Of a stretch of 64,000 nt of DNA, positions 57,052 to 64,000 are shown one piece after another. Under the pieces are notes generated by a model that saw only the letters and a list, made by a program, of their open reading frames with translations, had not been told where the DNA came from and did no database searches. This stretch comes from Shewanella electrica. Its GTDB lineage: Bacteria; Pseudomonadota; Gammaproteobacteria; Enterobacterales; Shewanellaceae. The translations under genes and the position numbers were made by a program. Position 1 is the first letter of the stretch. The number at the start of each line of letters is the position of its first letter. The stretch covers positions 1 to 64,000 of the forward strand of contig NZ_JAKOGG010000007.1 in the NCBI RefSeq assembly GCF_022321485.1. The letters are read 5' to 3'.

Positions 57052-58452
57052 CTAGGCTGCGCGTTTCTGCAGCATTTTTCTCACACTCACCACAATGGCG
57101 GTAACGATAACCGCACCAAAAATCAACCCCACAGATACAGTAACACTTTGTAATGCTGCAGGATTTATTGCCAAAGTACCGCCTAAACCTAACATCATAA
57201 TACCGGACATTAATTTTAGGGTTTGGCCCTCTTTCTCGGTCAATTTACGTTTACCAAGCGTCATCGAGAAGGCGACCACAATGGCAATCAGCGGGATCAC
57301 ATACACAAGGTTGTAGTACACCAGATACATCATCCGCTCATAGGTTGGCAGGTTATGCATCGATAACACGCTGGTGTAGATCATCGGGAATCCGGCGGTA
57401 CATAACAGCTCATAGGCGTTCGCTAGAATTGCTAGCACCGTGGTGCCAATAATCATCGCGGTTAAGCTGGAGGCGCTGGAGAGCTTACCCATACGCTTGA
57501 TCAAGCTGGTACGGTTCTCCGCCGTCATCGATAAACTGACTTCGCCCTTGGTAAAGAAGTATTCTTTCACGTTAATGGCGCCTGCAACTAACGCCAGCAA
57601 GCCTGCTACCAAGATGATGATGCCACCATCGCTACTGGCACCGAGCAACTCAAAGATGTTCAGCCATGCAGTCATAAACAGGAAGTAGATAAAGCCAGAG
57701 AAGAATACAAAAATACCGCCGACCAGCAGCATGCGGCCGCGGCTTTTGGCGTTGACCATGATCGACAGCAAAAATAGCAGCACAAAGAAGGCACACGGGT
57801 TAAAGGCGTCGGCTCCCGCGAGCACTAAGGTGAGGATCGGCAGTGAAATGCTGTCGGGATTCACCGCGCCAACAATCGGTAACTCCACCGGTTGCACCTC
57901 GGCTTCATCGGCCCCAATGGCACAAGTACCGTCGCCACCGTCGCTACTACACGTAGCAAAAAGTGGTTCGTCGGTCGCATCTTGCACACTAGGTTGCGGC
58001 GTATCATCACTCATTGATGTGGGCATATCCTCGGGTGCCAGTTGGCCGCCGTTGGCGAGATAGCATTTTTTCAAGCGATTAAGCAGGAACTGGCCAGTCA
58101 CTTCCTCACTGGAATAACCAATAATGGTTTTGCCGCAGGCGGAAATAAATGGCACTGACCGGCTTGGGCTGTTGGTGGCTTCCGCTAACTGTTGCCACGT
58201 CTCTTGGGTGCCAGCATCGCCGACGCGGAAGCTGTGTAGTTCAATCCACGGATATTTCTGTGGCAGCGAGTCGAGAAACGGATGTGCCTCTTTACAGTGG
58301 GGGCAAGTCTTTGACCAAACAAAATACAGCGGGATCTTGAGTTCCCCTTGCGGGTCCACGTTATGCCAAACAATGGGCGATTGTGGTTCGGCTTGTACGT
58401 TGCTCAAACCCGCGATAACTAGCACTAGCCCTAATATGAAGTTTCTCAACAT
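57052..58452 (-). CDS. DsbA-like thioredoxin domain fused to DsbD/CcdA-like membrane domain
   Basis: This 466-residue protein has a signal peptide (MLRNFILGLVLVIAGLSNVQA in two parts, about 1-21) and a periplasmic thioredoxin-fold domain with redox motif VWSKTCPHCKEAH. A flexible acidic linker contains a further Cys pair (ATCSSDGGDGTCAIG). A membrane domain of about eight helices carries two DsbD-like sites, AFNPCAFF and LLCTAGFPM. It would pass electrons from cytoplasmic thioredoxin across the membrane to its own domain. AAGGTG precedes ATG 58452; an open frame extends upstream to 58545. Confidence 0.82.
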   Translation of the reverse strand: MLRNFILGLVLVIAGLSNVQAEPQSPIVWHNVDPQGELKIPLYFVWSKTCPHCKEAHPFLDSLPQKYPWIELHSFRVGDAGTQETWQQLAEATNSPSRSVPFISACGKTIIGYSSEEVTGQFLLNRLKKCYLANGGQLAPEDMPTSMSDDTPQPSVQDATDEPLFATCSSDGGDGTCAIGADEAEVQPVELPIVGAVNPDSISLPILTLVLAGADAFNPCAFFVLLFLLSIMVNAKSRGRMLLVGGIFVFFSGFIYFLFMTAWLNIFELLGASSDGGIIILVAGLLALVAGAINVKEYFFTKGEVSLSMTAENRTSLIKRMGKLSSASSLTAMIIGTTVLAILANAYELLCTAGFPMIYTSVLSMHNLPTYERMMYLVYYNLVYVIPLIAIVVAFSMTLGKRKLTEKEGQTLKLMSGIMMLGLGGTLAINPAALQSVTVSVGLIFGAVIVTAIVVSVRKMLQKRAA

Positions 58453-58666
58453 AAAACACCTTGGTAATCGGATTGTGCATTTTTTAATCGAAATTACAGA
58501 AATTAAAGTTAACACTTTTTTAACTTTTGCCGATAAGTAATTCATCAGTTAACTGACTGACGGAATTTGTTTTCTTTTTGATGAGTGATGTTTTAGGTGT
58601 TTTGGTTTTAGCCGTCTAAACTTTATTGCGGTTATTGTGAGCAGTGTTGTATCCCAAGGAGTGTTT

Positions 58667-60559
58667 ATGCGAACTACGTTAAAAGTTCGGTTGTTAGCTG
58701 TGAGTACCTTGTCTGTGCTGTCCACAGTCATTTTGCTTGTGGTCATGTCTTCCTACTTCATTCGAAGTAATGCTATGGAAAGCACTCAACGTGAGGTTAG
58801 GGAACTTATTAATACCTTCGCCAATGGTGTCGGTCAGTGGATGCTAGATCGCCAGAATGCGATTACCTCCTTGGGGAAAACCATTGAACATCACCCTAAT
58901 GATGATGTCACCCCCTACTTGATGGAACTCCATCAAGCGATGAACTTTGGCTTGACCTATTACGGCGACGAGCAAGGCAACATGTATCGTCAGGACCCGG
59001 CGCTACAAACGGCGGATTATGATCCTCGGGTACGCCCTTGGTACAAAGGGACCAAGGAAAAAAACGCCATGTTCATCTCATCACCTTATGTCAGCGCCAC
59101 TATGCAACAGCTGGTGGTGACCATTTCACAGCCTGTGCAACGCAATGGTCAATTTGTCGGTGCTGCTGCGGCTAACGTCGCCATTGATAGTTTGACCAAA
59201 TCGGTACGCAAATTGATATTACCCGGTGATGGTTATGGCGTGTTGTTAGAGCGCGATGGCACGGTAATTAGTCACCCGAATGAAGCCAGAAATGGTAAGC
59301 AAATTACTGACGTTGATGCGCATTTCACTGCCAATTGGTTGCAACAACGGGCCGCATCGGACGACCTTGAGGAATACACCTTTGAAGGCGGCGCCAAGCT
59401 GTTCTACGTGCAAAATGTGCCGAATACCGACTGGGCGCTGATGTTTGTTATCGATAAAGGTAGCATCATGGCGGCTTCTACCAAGTTAGCTTGGATGATG
59501 TCGCTCGTAGGCTTAGGTTTTATCGCGCTATTTGCGGTGTTGTTATTCATCATCTTTAAAGTGCAATTTAAAGATTTGGAACGCGTCTCGAAAGCGCTGA
59601 ACGACATTTCTCAAGGTGCAGGTGATCTGACCGTGCGCATCGATATCAAAAACGAACATGACGAGATTGGAGTATTGGCAACGGGCTTTAACCGCTTTGT
59701 GGCGCAACTGCACGGCATGATCAGTCGCATGGGCCAGATTGCCGATCAACTCGGTAGTCAATCGCATGAAACCCGCCGCTCGGCAGAGCAGAACAACCAA
59801 AGTATTGCGGTACAACAAGATGAAATCACCATGGTGGCAACTGCGGTGACTGAGATGGCTAGCGCTACCGAAGAGATTGCCAGCAACGCTGAACTGACCG
59901 CACAAACCTCGCAAGATGCGGTTGGCTTAGCGGTGAATGGGCAACAGCAAGTGACTCAAAGTCAGCAGTCGATTCGCAACTTGGCGGAAGAGGTGGACAA
60001 CGCCAGTAAGATCATCGGTGAGTTGAATGAGCACTCACAGAAGATCAACAGCATTTTGTTAACCATCAGCGGTATTGCCGAGCAAACCAACTTGTTGGCA
60101 CTCAACGCCGCGATTGAAGCCGCGCGCGCCGGTGAACAAGGTCGTGGGTTTGCGGTGGTAGCCGATGAAGTGCGGGTGTTGTCGCAACGGACGCATGCTT
60201 CAACGCAAGAGATCCAAGCGATGATCGAAACCTTGCAGCGCACCGCCTCAAAAGCGGTGACCTCGATGGAGCACAGCCATAACATGGCGGAAACCAGTGT
60301 GTTGGATGCGGAATCGGCCAGTAGCAGCCTAGAGCAGATCAACCAAGCGATTACTCAGATCTCCGATATGGCTAGTCAGATCGCCACCGCGGCCGAGGAA
60401 CAAACTTCGGTGACCAGTGAAATTAACCGCAATACGGAAGCGATTCGCGAAGTGTCGATGAATCTGTCCGATGAGTCAGTGGTTGCCACCGAAAAAGCGC
60501 AACAACTGCAGGATTTAGCGCAATCATTACAGCAAGAGGTGGGGCGTTTCCGGCTGTAA
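58667..60559 (+). CDS. Methyl-accepting chemotaxis protein with dCACHE sensor
   Basis: This 630-residue chemoreceptor has transmembrane helix 1 (about 8-32) and a periplasmic double-CACHE domain (about 40-275) with amino-acid-sensor-like text [14 protein letters not shown] and FISSPYVSA. Then come transmembrane helix 2 (about 283-305), HAMP and the signalling domain ([37 protein letters not shown]). AAGGAG precedes ATG 58667. The YDPRxRPWY-type motif suggests a small amphipathic ligand such as an amino acid, but this is inference. Confidence 0.93.
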   Translation: MRTTLKVRLLAVSTLSVLSTVILLVVMSSYFIRSNAMESTQREVRELINTFANGVGQWMLDRQNAITSLGKTIEHHPNDDVTPYLMELHQAMNFGLTYYGDEQGNMYRQDPALQTADYDPRVRPWYKGTKEKNAMFISSPYVSATMQQLVVTISQPVQRNGQFVGAAAANVAIDSLTKSVRKLILPGDGYGVLLERDGTVISHPNEARNGKQITDVDAHFTANWLQQRAASDDLEEYTFEGGAKLFYVQNVPNTDWALMFVIDKGSIMAASTKLAWMMSLVGLGFIALFAVLLFIIFKVQFKDLERVSKALNDISQGAGDLTVRIDIKNEHDEIGVLATGFNRFVAQLHGMISRMGQIADQLGSQSHETRRSAEQNNQSIAVQQDEITMVATAVTEMASATEEIASNAELTAQTSQDAVGLAVNGQQQVTQSQQSIRNLAEEVDNASKIIGELNEHSQKINSILLTISGIAEQTNLLALNAAIEAARAGEQGRGFAVVADEVRVLSQRTHASTQEIQAMIETLQRTASKAVTSMEHSHNMAETSVLDAESASSSLEQINQAITQISDMASQIATAAEEQTSVTSEINRNTEAIREVSMNLSDESVVATEKAQQLQDLAQSLQQEVGRFRL

Positions 60560-60582
60560 TCTTACCTTGCTAATCTGTACTA

Positions 60583-60612
60583 AAAACGGCCTCGAATGAG
60601 GCCGTTTTGTTA
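60583..60612. terminator. Bidirectional terminator between MCP and OmpA-like genes
   Basis: AAAACGGCCTC (60583-60593) and GAGGCCGTTTT (60598-60608) pair around GAAT, with T-rich sequence on both strands. It reaches the stop codon of the minus-strand gene. Confidence 0.88.
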
Positions 60613-61044
60613 TTCGGTCATCGCCACGTTAGTGGTGGTTGCAACGGTTTTTGGCTCGGATAAGGTGCACCATACGATATCAACTTGGCGTTGTTCGCTG
60701 GCCGCAGCCGTGTTGATGCGGGTGATGATCGGTGACGTTAGATTATTCTTGGTCAGATAAGTTTTAACGCGCTCAATGCGGCGGTTGGCGAGCCACATAT
60801 TGTATTGTTGTAGTTTTTTATCGCCGACAATGGGCCGCAGGTTGAACTCCAGCATGAGGTAGCCTTCGCCTTTCTGTTGGGCTTGCTTGCTCACTTTGTC
60901 CAGTTGGCTTGATGCCGTGGATGGGAAGTAGGAGCTATTTTTGGCATAGTCGACTTGGCCAAGTTGTTCCTGTCCGTCGCAAGCTGCGGCAGCTGAATGG
61001 CTCATAGCCAAGCATAGCAATGCACCGAGTGTCATAGCACGCAT
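60610..61044 (-). CDS. Periplasmic OmpA-like small protein
   Basis: This 144-residue protein has a signal peptide (about 1-22, ending SAAAA). The mature part has a beta-alpha layout like the OmpA C-terminal peptidoglycan-binding domain, with YLMLEFNLRPIVGDKKLQQYNMW and NRRIERVKTYLTKNNL. The usual NxxLSxxRA motif is altered (NMWLANRRIE), so peptidoglycan binding is uncertain. Two Cys remain (ACDGQ, VWCTL) and could form a disulfide. ATG 61044 has AAGGAG eight bases upstream. Confidence 0.7.
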   Translation of the reverse strand: MRAMTLGALLCLAMSHSAAAACDGQEQLGQVDYAKNSSYFPSTASSQLDKVSKQAQQKGEGYLMLEFNLRPIVGDKKLQQYNMWLANRRIERVKTYLTKNNLTSPIITRINTAAASEQRQVDIVWCTLSEPKTVATTTNVAMTE

Positions 61045-61231
61045 CACTTTATCTCCTTGTGAAACGAAAAGCTGCATATGTCAGAGCGGGCAAAGTAGAC
61101 CATATTTGCCTAAAAAGCAAACGATGTGGTCAAAAAAACGAGATAAATTAAAATTATATAAAACAAAGCGTTAGCCAGATTCCTGACTAACGCCTTATGG
61201 TTAATAGATTAGAGCATTGCAAGTGAGTTGC

Positions 61232-61648
61232 TTACAGCGGCTGACCGTTGACGGTAAGCGCCACCTCAATATTGCCTTTGATGGCATTGGAGTAAGGGCA
61301 AACTTGATGCGCTGTTGTTACTAATTCGCTAGCTTGCTGTTGTGGTAAATCGAGTTCAACCGCCAAAGCAACGTTCAAAGCAAAGCCGCCATCTTCCTTG
61401 TTATACAAACCAACGTTGGCCGTTACTGGCGCTTGGCTCAGTTTGATCTTCTGCTGGCTAGCAATGAACAGCACCGCATTAGAAAAACAAGCGGCATAGC
61501 CTGCAGCAAACAGTTGCTCAGGGTTGGTCGCATTGCCAGCGCCCCCCATCTGTTTTGGATAAGCTAAATCGACGGATAACAGTTGGTCGTCAGTGGCAAC
61601 ATGTCCTTGGCGGCCAGCACTCGCTGTAGCGGATGTTTGGTATAGCAT
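61232..61648 (-). CDS. ohr: Organic hydroperoxide resistance protein
   Basis: This 138-residue Ohr/OsmC-family peroxidase reduces fatty-acid and other organic hydroperoxides using lipoyl thiols. The two catalytic cysteines are in AACFSNAV and HQVCPYSNAI; Arg and Glu of the active site are expected in the N-terminal half. It is divergent from ohrR with an operator at each promoter, the classic arrangement. Confidence 0.95.
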   Translation of the reverse strand: MLYQTSATASAGRQGHVATDDQLLSVDLAYPKQMGGAGNATNPEQLFAAGYAACFSNAVLFIASQQKIKLSQAPVTANVGLYNKEDGGFALNVALAVELDLPQQQASELVTTAHQVCPYSNAIKGNIEVALTVNGQPL

Positions 61649-61672
61649 AAAACCCCCTAATTTATATTGTGT

Positions 61673-61685
61673 ACAATTTAATTGC
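61673..61685. promoter_or_regulatory. OhrR operator 1 (ohr side)
   Basis: ACAATTTAATTGC matches the other site at 12 of 13 bases; CAATT-T-AATTG is a perfect palindrome. It is 25 bases before the ohr start codon. Confidence 0.8.
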
Positions 61686-61731
61686 TGGCAATATTAGTTC
61701 GATCTTCGAGGTGATTGCAAGTATATTGCGC

Positions 61732-61744
61732 ACAATTTAATTGT
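61732..61744. promoter_or_regulatory. OhrR operator 2 (ohrR side)
   Basis: ACAATTTAATTGT is a perfect 13-base palindrome, 18 bases before the ohrR ATG, so it allows autoregulation. It fits the A+T-rich OhrR boxes of other bacteria. Confidence 0.8.
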
Positions 61745-61761
61745 GTTTAAGGGGGAGCACT

Positions 61762-62208
61762 ATGGCAACGCCGCCAGATGAACAACATTTGTGTCTCGAC
61801 AATCAGGTGTGTTTCTCACTTTATCGCGCCGCCAATGCAATGGTTCGCGCCTATCGGCCGTTGTTAGAGGAACTGGATCTGACCTATCCACAATATTTAG
61901 CCATGATGGTGTTGTGGAGCGACAATGGCATCAGCGTCAAATTGCTGGGCGAACAGCTAAAATTGGACTCGGGGACCTTAACACCGCTACTGAAACGTCT
62001 CGAAAGCAAAGGGCTGCTGCATCGTGGCCGCAGTGAACAAGATGAACGTGTACGAGTGATAGAGTTGACGGCAGCAGGGCAGGCGCTAAAACAACGTGCC
62101 AGCCAAGTACCGGAAAAGATGTTCTGCTTGCTCGGATTAGAAGTAGAAAAGCTACAATCATTAAAACAGCTATGCGATGAGCTTAACCAAGTGCTTGATC
62201 AGCGTTGA
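61762..62208 (+). CDS. ohrR: MarR-family organic peroxide sensor and repressor
   Basis: This 148-residue repressor has its reactive Cys in the family motif CLDNQVCFSLY near residues 11-21. The winged helix-turn-helix is seen in KLLGEQLKLDSGTLTPLLKRLESKGLL (given in parts) and the wing RSEQDERVRVIELT. Organic peroxides oxidise the Cys and release DNA. GGGGGAG precedes ATG 61762. Divergent from ohr. Confidence 0.93.
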   Translation: MATPPDEQHLCLDNQVCFSLYRAANAMVRAYRPLLEELDLTYPQYLAMMVLWSDNGISVKLLGEQLKLDSGTLTPLLKRLESKGLLHRGRSEQDERVRVIELTAAGQALKQRASQVPEKMFCLLGLEVEKLQSLKQLCDELNQVLDQR

Positions 62209-62344
62209 TATGTCAGTCTGGCATGTTGTTGTGACGGTTCAACGTCGCCGAGAAAGATGATTTTCAGTGGTAAACAAGGTACATTGCCGGCCAATTTGAA
62301 CTGTCGATATGCTCGACAACATTTACTATAAGCAGGTTTACGCG

Positions 62345-63490
62345 GTGAGTCAGTTGCTCCAGTGTCAGTTTTATCAACAACATCTCTGTCGGTCGTGCGC
62401 CTTGCTCGACTTACCACTGGTTGAGCAAGTCGAAGGTAAACAACAGCAGTTGCAGCAGTTACTCCACCCATTTGCGGTGGAAAGCTATGAGCCTGCGGTT
62501 GTTGGGCCGGTTGCCGCGTTTCGCAATAAAGCCAAAATGGTGGCACTTGGTGCCGCTCATCAGCCGATTCTTGGCATTGTTTCGCCGAGTGGTGAGCCAG
62601 TTAGCTTGGTTAATTGTCCGCTGTACCCAACCTCAATGCAGCAACTGCTGGCGCGCTTAGAACGCTTTATCCAACAAGCAGGTATTGCGCCCTACCGGGT
62701 GGATAAAGCCAAAGGTGAATTGAAGTTTGTGTTGCTGACACAAGCGCAGCACAGCGGCGAATTTATGCTGCGTTTTGTGTTGCGTTCTACCACTGCTATT
62801 GCGCGTATAGAGCGTGAGTTGGCCGGATTATTGGCCGAGTTTCCCGCCATTAAGTTGGTTACTGCCAATATCCAGCCCGTGCACATGGCGCGGTTGGAAG
62901 GTGAGGAGGAGATCTGGCTTTATGGTGAACCGCGTCTTAAAGAGGTGTTTAACCAAGTGCCGCTATATATTCGGCCGAAAAGCTTCTTTCAAACCAATCC
63001 CGAGGTGGCGGCGCAACTCTATGCCACTGCAAAAGCTTGGTTAGCGCCATTACAACTGCGTAGTTTGTGGGACCTATTTTGTGGTGTCGGCGGTTTTGGT
63101 TTGCACTGTGCGACCGCTGAAATGCAGCTTACTGGCATTGAGATTGAGGCAGAAGCGATTGCCTGTGCCAAGCTAGCGGCAGCAGAATTAGGGTTAACTC
63201 AGGTGAGTTTTCAGGCATTGGATTCCAGCAATTTTGCCGCCGGTTCGCAACAAGTGCCAGATGCGGTCATCGTTAATCCGCCACGGCGGGGTTTAGGGCG
63301 GGAGTTGTGCCAGTCATTAGCCGCTTTTGCGCCGCAACATATTCTCTATTCTAGCTGCAATCCCAAGACCTTAGCTGATGATCTGCAACACTTTAATGAG
63401 TATCGCTGCGTCAAGGTTCAGCTGTTTGATATGTTCCCACATACCGATCACTTTGAAGTGTTAGTGCTACTCACACGTAAAACTGCGTAG
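62345..63490 (+). CDS. rlmC: 23S rRNA (uracil(747)-C5)-methyltransferase
   Basis: This SAM-dependent TrmA-family methyltransferase modifies U747 of 23S rRNA. The 381 residues (from GTG 62345) show the N-terminal 4Fe-4S cysteines ([19 protein letters not shown]), the motif [21 protein letters not shown] site [23 protein letters not shown] and catalytic Cys in YSSCNPKT. Start is uncertain: GTG 62345 fits the family N-terminus; ATG 62309 would add 12 residues without a clear RBS. Confidence 0.93.
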   Translation: MSQLLQCQFYQQHLCRSCALLDLPLVEQVEGKQQQLQQLLHPFAVESYEPAVVGPVAAFRNKAKMVALGAAHQPILGIVSPSGEPVSLVNCPLYPTSMQQLLARLERFIQQAGIAPYRVDKAKGELKFVLLTQAQHSGEFMLRFVLRSTTAIARIERELAGLLAEFPAIKLVTANIQPVHMARLEGEEEIWLYGEPRLKEVFNQVPLYIRPKSFFQTNPEVAAQLYATAKAWLAPLQLRSLWDLFCGVGGFGLHCATAEMQLTGIEIEAEAIACAKLAAAELGLTQVSFQALDSSNFAAGSQQVPDAVIVNPPRRGLGRELCQSLAAFAPQHILYSSCNPKTLADDLQHFNEYRCVKVQLFDMFPHTDHFEVLVLLTRKTA

Positions 63491-63493
63491 GTT

Positions 63494-63521
63494 TAACATC
63501 TTCCTTGCCGCGAGGATGTTA
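63494..63521. other. Weak hairpin after rlmC
   Basis: TAACATC (63494-63500) and GATGTTA (63515-63521) pair across a 14-base loop without a T tract. It may mark the 3' end of the rlmC transcript. Confidence 0.35.
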
Positions 63522-63673
63522 GCTCGCTCGCGATCTCGATGAATTCCCCCCTCGGCAACGGAATGCTGAGTAATTGCTCGATCTATTTCACTGTTGTACC
63601 AAAGTTTAGTTTGGTATGCGCACTTTATCGATATAATTAGCATTATCTAATCGTATAGCTGAGATCTAGTTTC

Positions 63674-64000
63674 ATGAAAAACTTAGGCATCAGACAAAAG
63701 ATTCTCCTGTTAGCTGTGCTTCCACTTATCCTACTGACTGCGGTTATTTTGTTTATTTCATGGCAAATGGAATCACAAACATTAACCAGTACGGTGAATG
63801 ATTTCCGTGAAAAGTTAATTCACGAGCGTAAGCAAGAAATGATTCATGTCACCGAGATTGCCCGCGAAATGGTGGCGTTCCAACGTCAGCAAGGCGTCGA
63901 TTTTAAAGAGCAACTGCGTACCGCCAAATTTGGTGAGTCGGGTTACTTTTATATCTACGATGGTCAAGGGCGCAACGTGTTTCACGGGCTGACGATCAAG
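63674..64000 (+). CDS. Methyl-accepting chemotaxis protein, N-terminal part (cut by window edge)
   Basis: The first 109 codons of an open frame that runs off the window. A transmembrane helix (about 9-31, LLAVLPLILLTAVILFI region) leads to a periplasmic helix and the start of a single-CACHE sensor, with FKEQLRTAKFGESGYFYIYDGQG and FHGLTIK. This layout fits a chemoreceptor of the sCache_2 type, but a histidine kinase or diguanylate cyclase with the same sensor cannot be excluded. TATAAT at 63632-63637 may be its -10. Confidence 0.75.
   Translation, partial: MKNLGIRQKILLLAVLPLILLTAVILFISWQMESQTLTSTVNDFREKLIHERKQEMIHVTEIAREMVAFQRQQGVDFKEQLRTAKFGESGYFYIYDGQGRNVFHGLTIK

Noticed and set aside
47354-64000. 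Chemoreceptor cluster as a chemotaxis operon
   Set aside because: The three receptors are dispersed, in different orientations and without che genes nearby; they are ordinary scattered MCPs.

Overview
This 64 kb window is a chromosomal segment of a gammaproteobacterium, most likely a Shewanella or a close relative. Three things point there: a 597-residue tetraheme flavocytochrome c fumarate reductase (FccA-type); the gene order nnr-tsaE-amiB-mutL-miaA-hfq-hflX-hflK-hflC-petABC-sspAB-pabA followed by astC-astA-astD; and metH beside a btuDC-cobT-cobS-cobU-cobO block. The species was not determined. Coding density is high and nearly all genes are intact. No prophage, integron, CRISPR array or complete insertion sequence is visible.

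Layout. (1) 1-16.7 kb is conserved housekeeping DNA: tRNA-Gly(GCC), a helical protein of unknown function, NAD(P)HX repair (nnr), t6A synthesis (tsaE), a septal amidase, mutL, miaA, hfq, hflXKC, the cytochrome bc1 complex (petABC, with a near-consensus CRP-like site upstream), sspA/sspB, a small membrane protein, a GST-like protein and pabA. (2) 17-26 kb holds a lipoprotein S9 peptidase, an HDOD protein, the arginine succinyltransferase genes astC, astA and astD, and a DUF1338 protein. (3) 26-33.8 kb is more accessory: a TetR-controlled OMF/EmrA/EmrB-type tripartite efflux operon, a GlxA-type regulator divergent from a Tat-exported DJ-1/PfpI protein, a 265-bp MITE-like element with IS5-like ends, and an orphan helical protein. 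(4) 33.9-45.3 kb carries a retropepsin-like/RimK fusion, cobalamin-dependent metH with MetJ-box-like repeats upstream, and a cobalamin uptake and salvage cluster. (5) 45.5-54.2 kb has a Sel1-repeat protein, glutathione peroxidase, a chemoreceptor, fccA, D-lactate dehydrogenase, a small MscS-type channel and a spermidine-synthase-like protein. (6) 54.2-64 kb is rich in redox and peroxide defence: ahpC/ahpF behind an OxyR-like site, a DsbA-like/DsbD-like fusion, ohr/ohrR with two matching operators, two further chemoreceptors (the last cut by the window edge), a YjfB-like motility protein, an OmpA-like periplasmic protein and rlmC.

Functional themes. The cobalamin genes stand next to the B12-dependent methionine synthase. 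Respiratory genes (petABC, fccA, ldhA) fit a facultative anaerobe that switches electron acceptors. Three peroxide systems lie within 15 kb (GPx, AhpCF, Ohr). The strongest regulatory calls are the paired OhrR operators, the OxyR-like site before ahpC, the CRP-like site before petABC, the operator/promoter overlap at the efflux operon and the tandem MetJ-like boxes before metH. I did not find a clearly new multi-gene system. The best leads for something undescribed are two fused proteins (retropepsin-RimK and DsbA-like/DsbD-like), the exported DJ-1 protein paired with a GlxA regulator, the triple repeat before fccA, the MITE, and several strong hairpins between genes.
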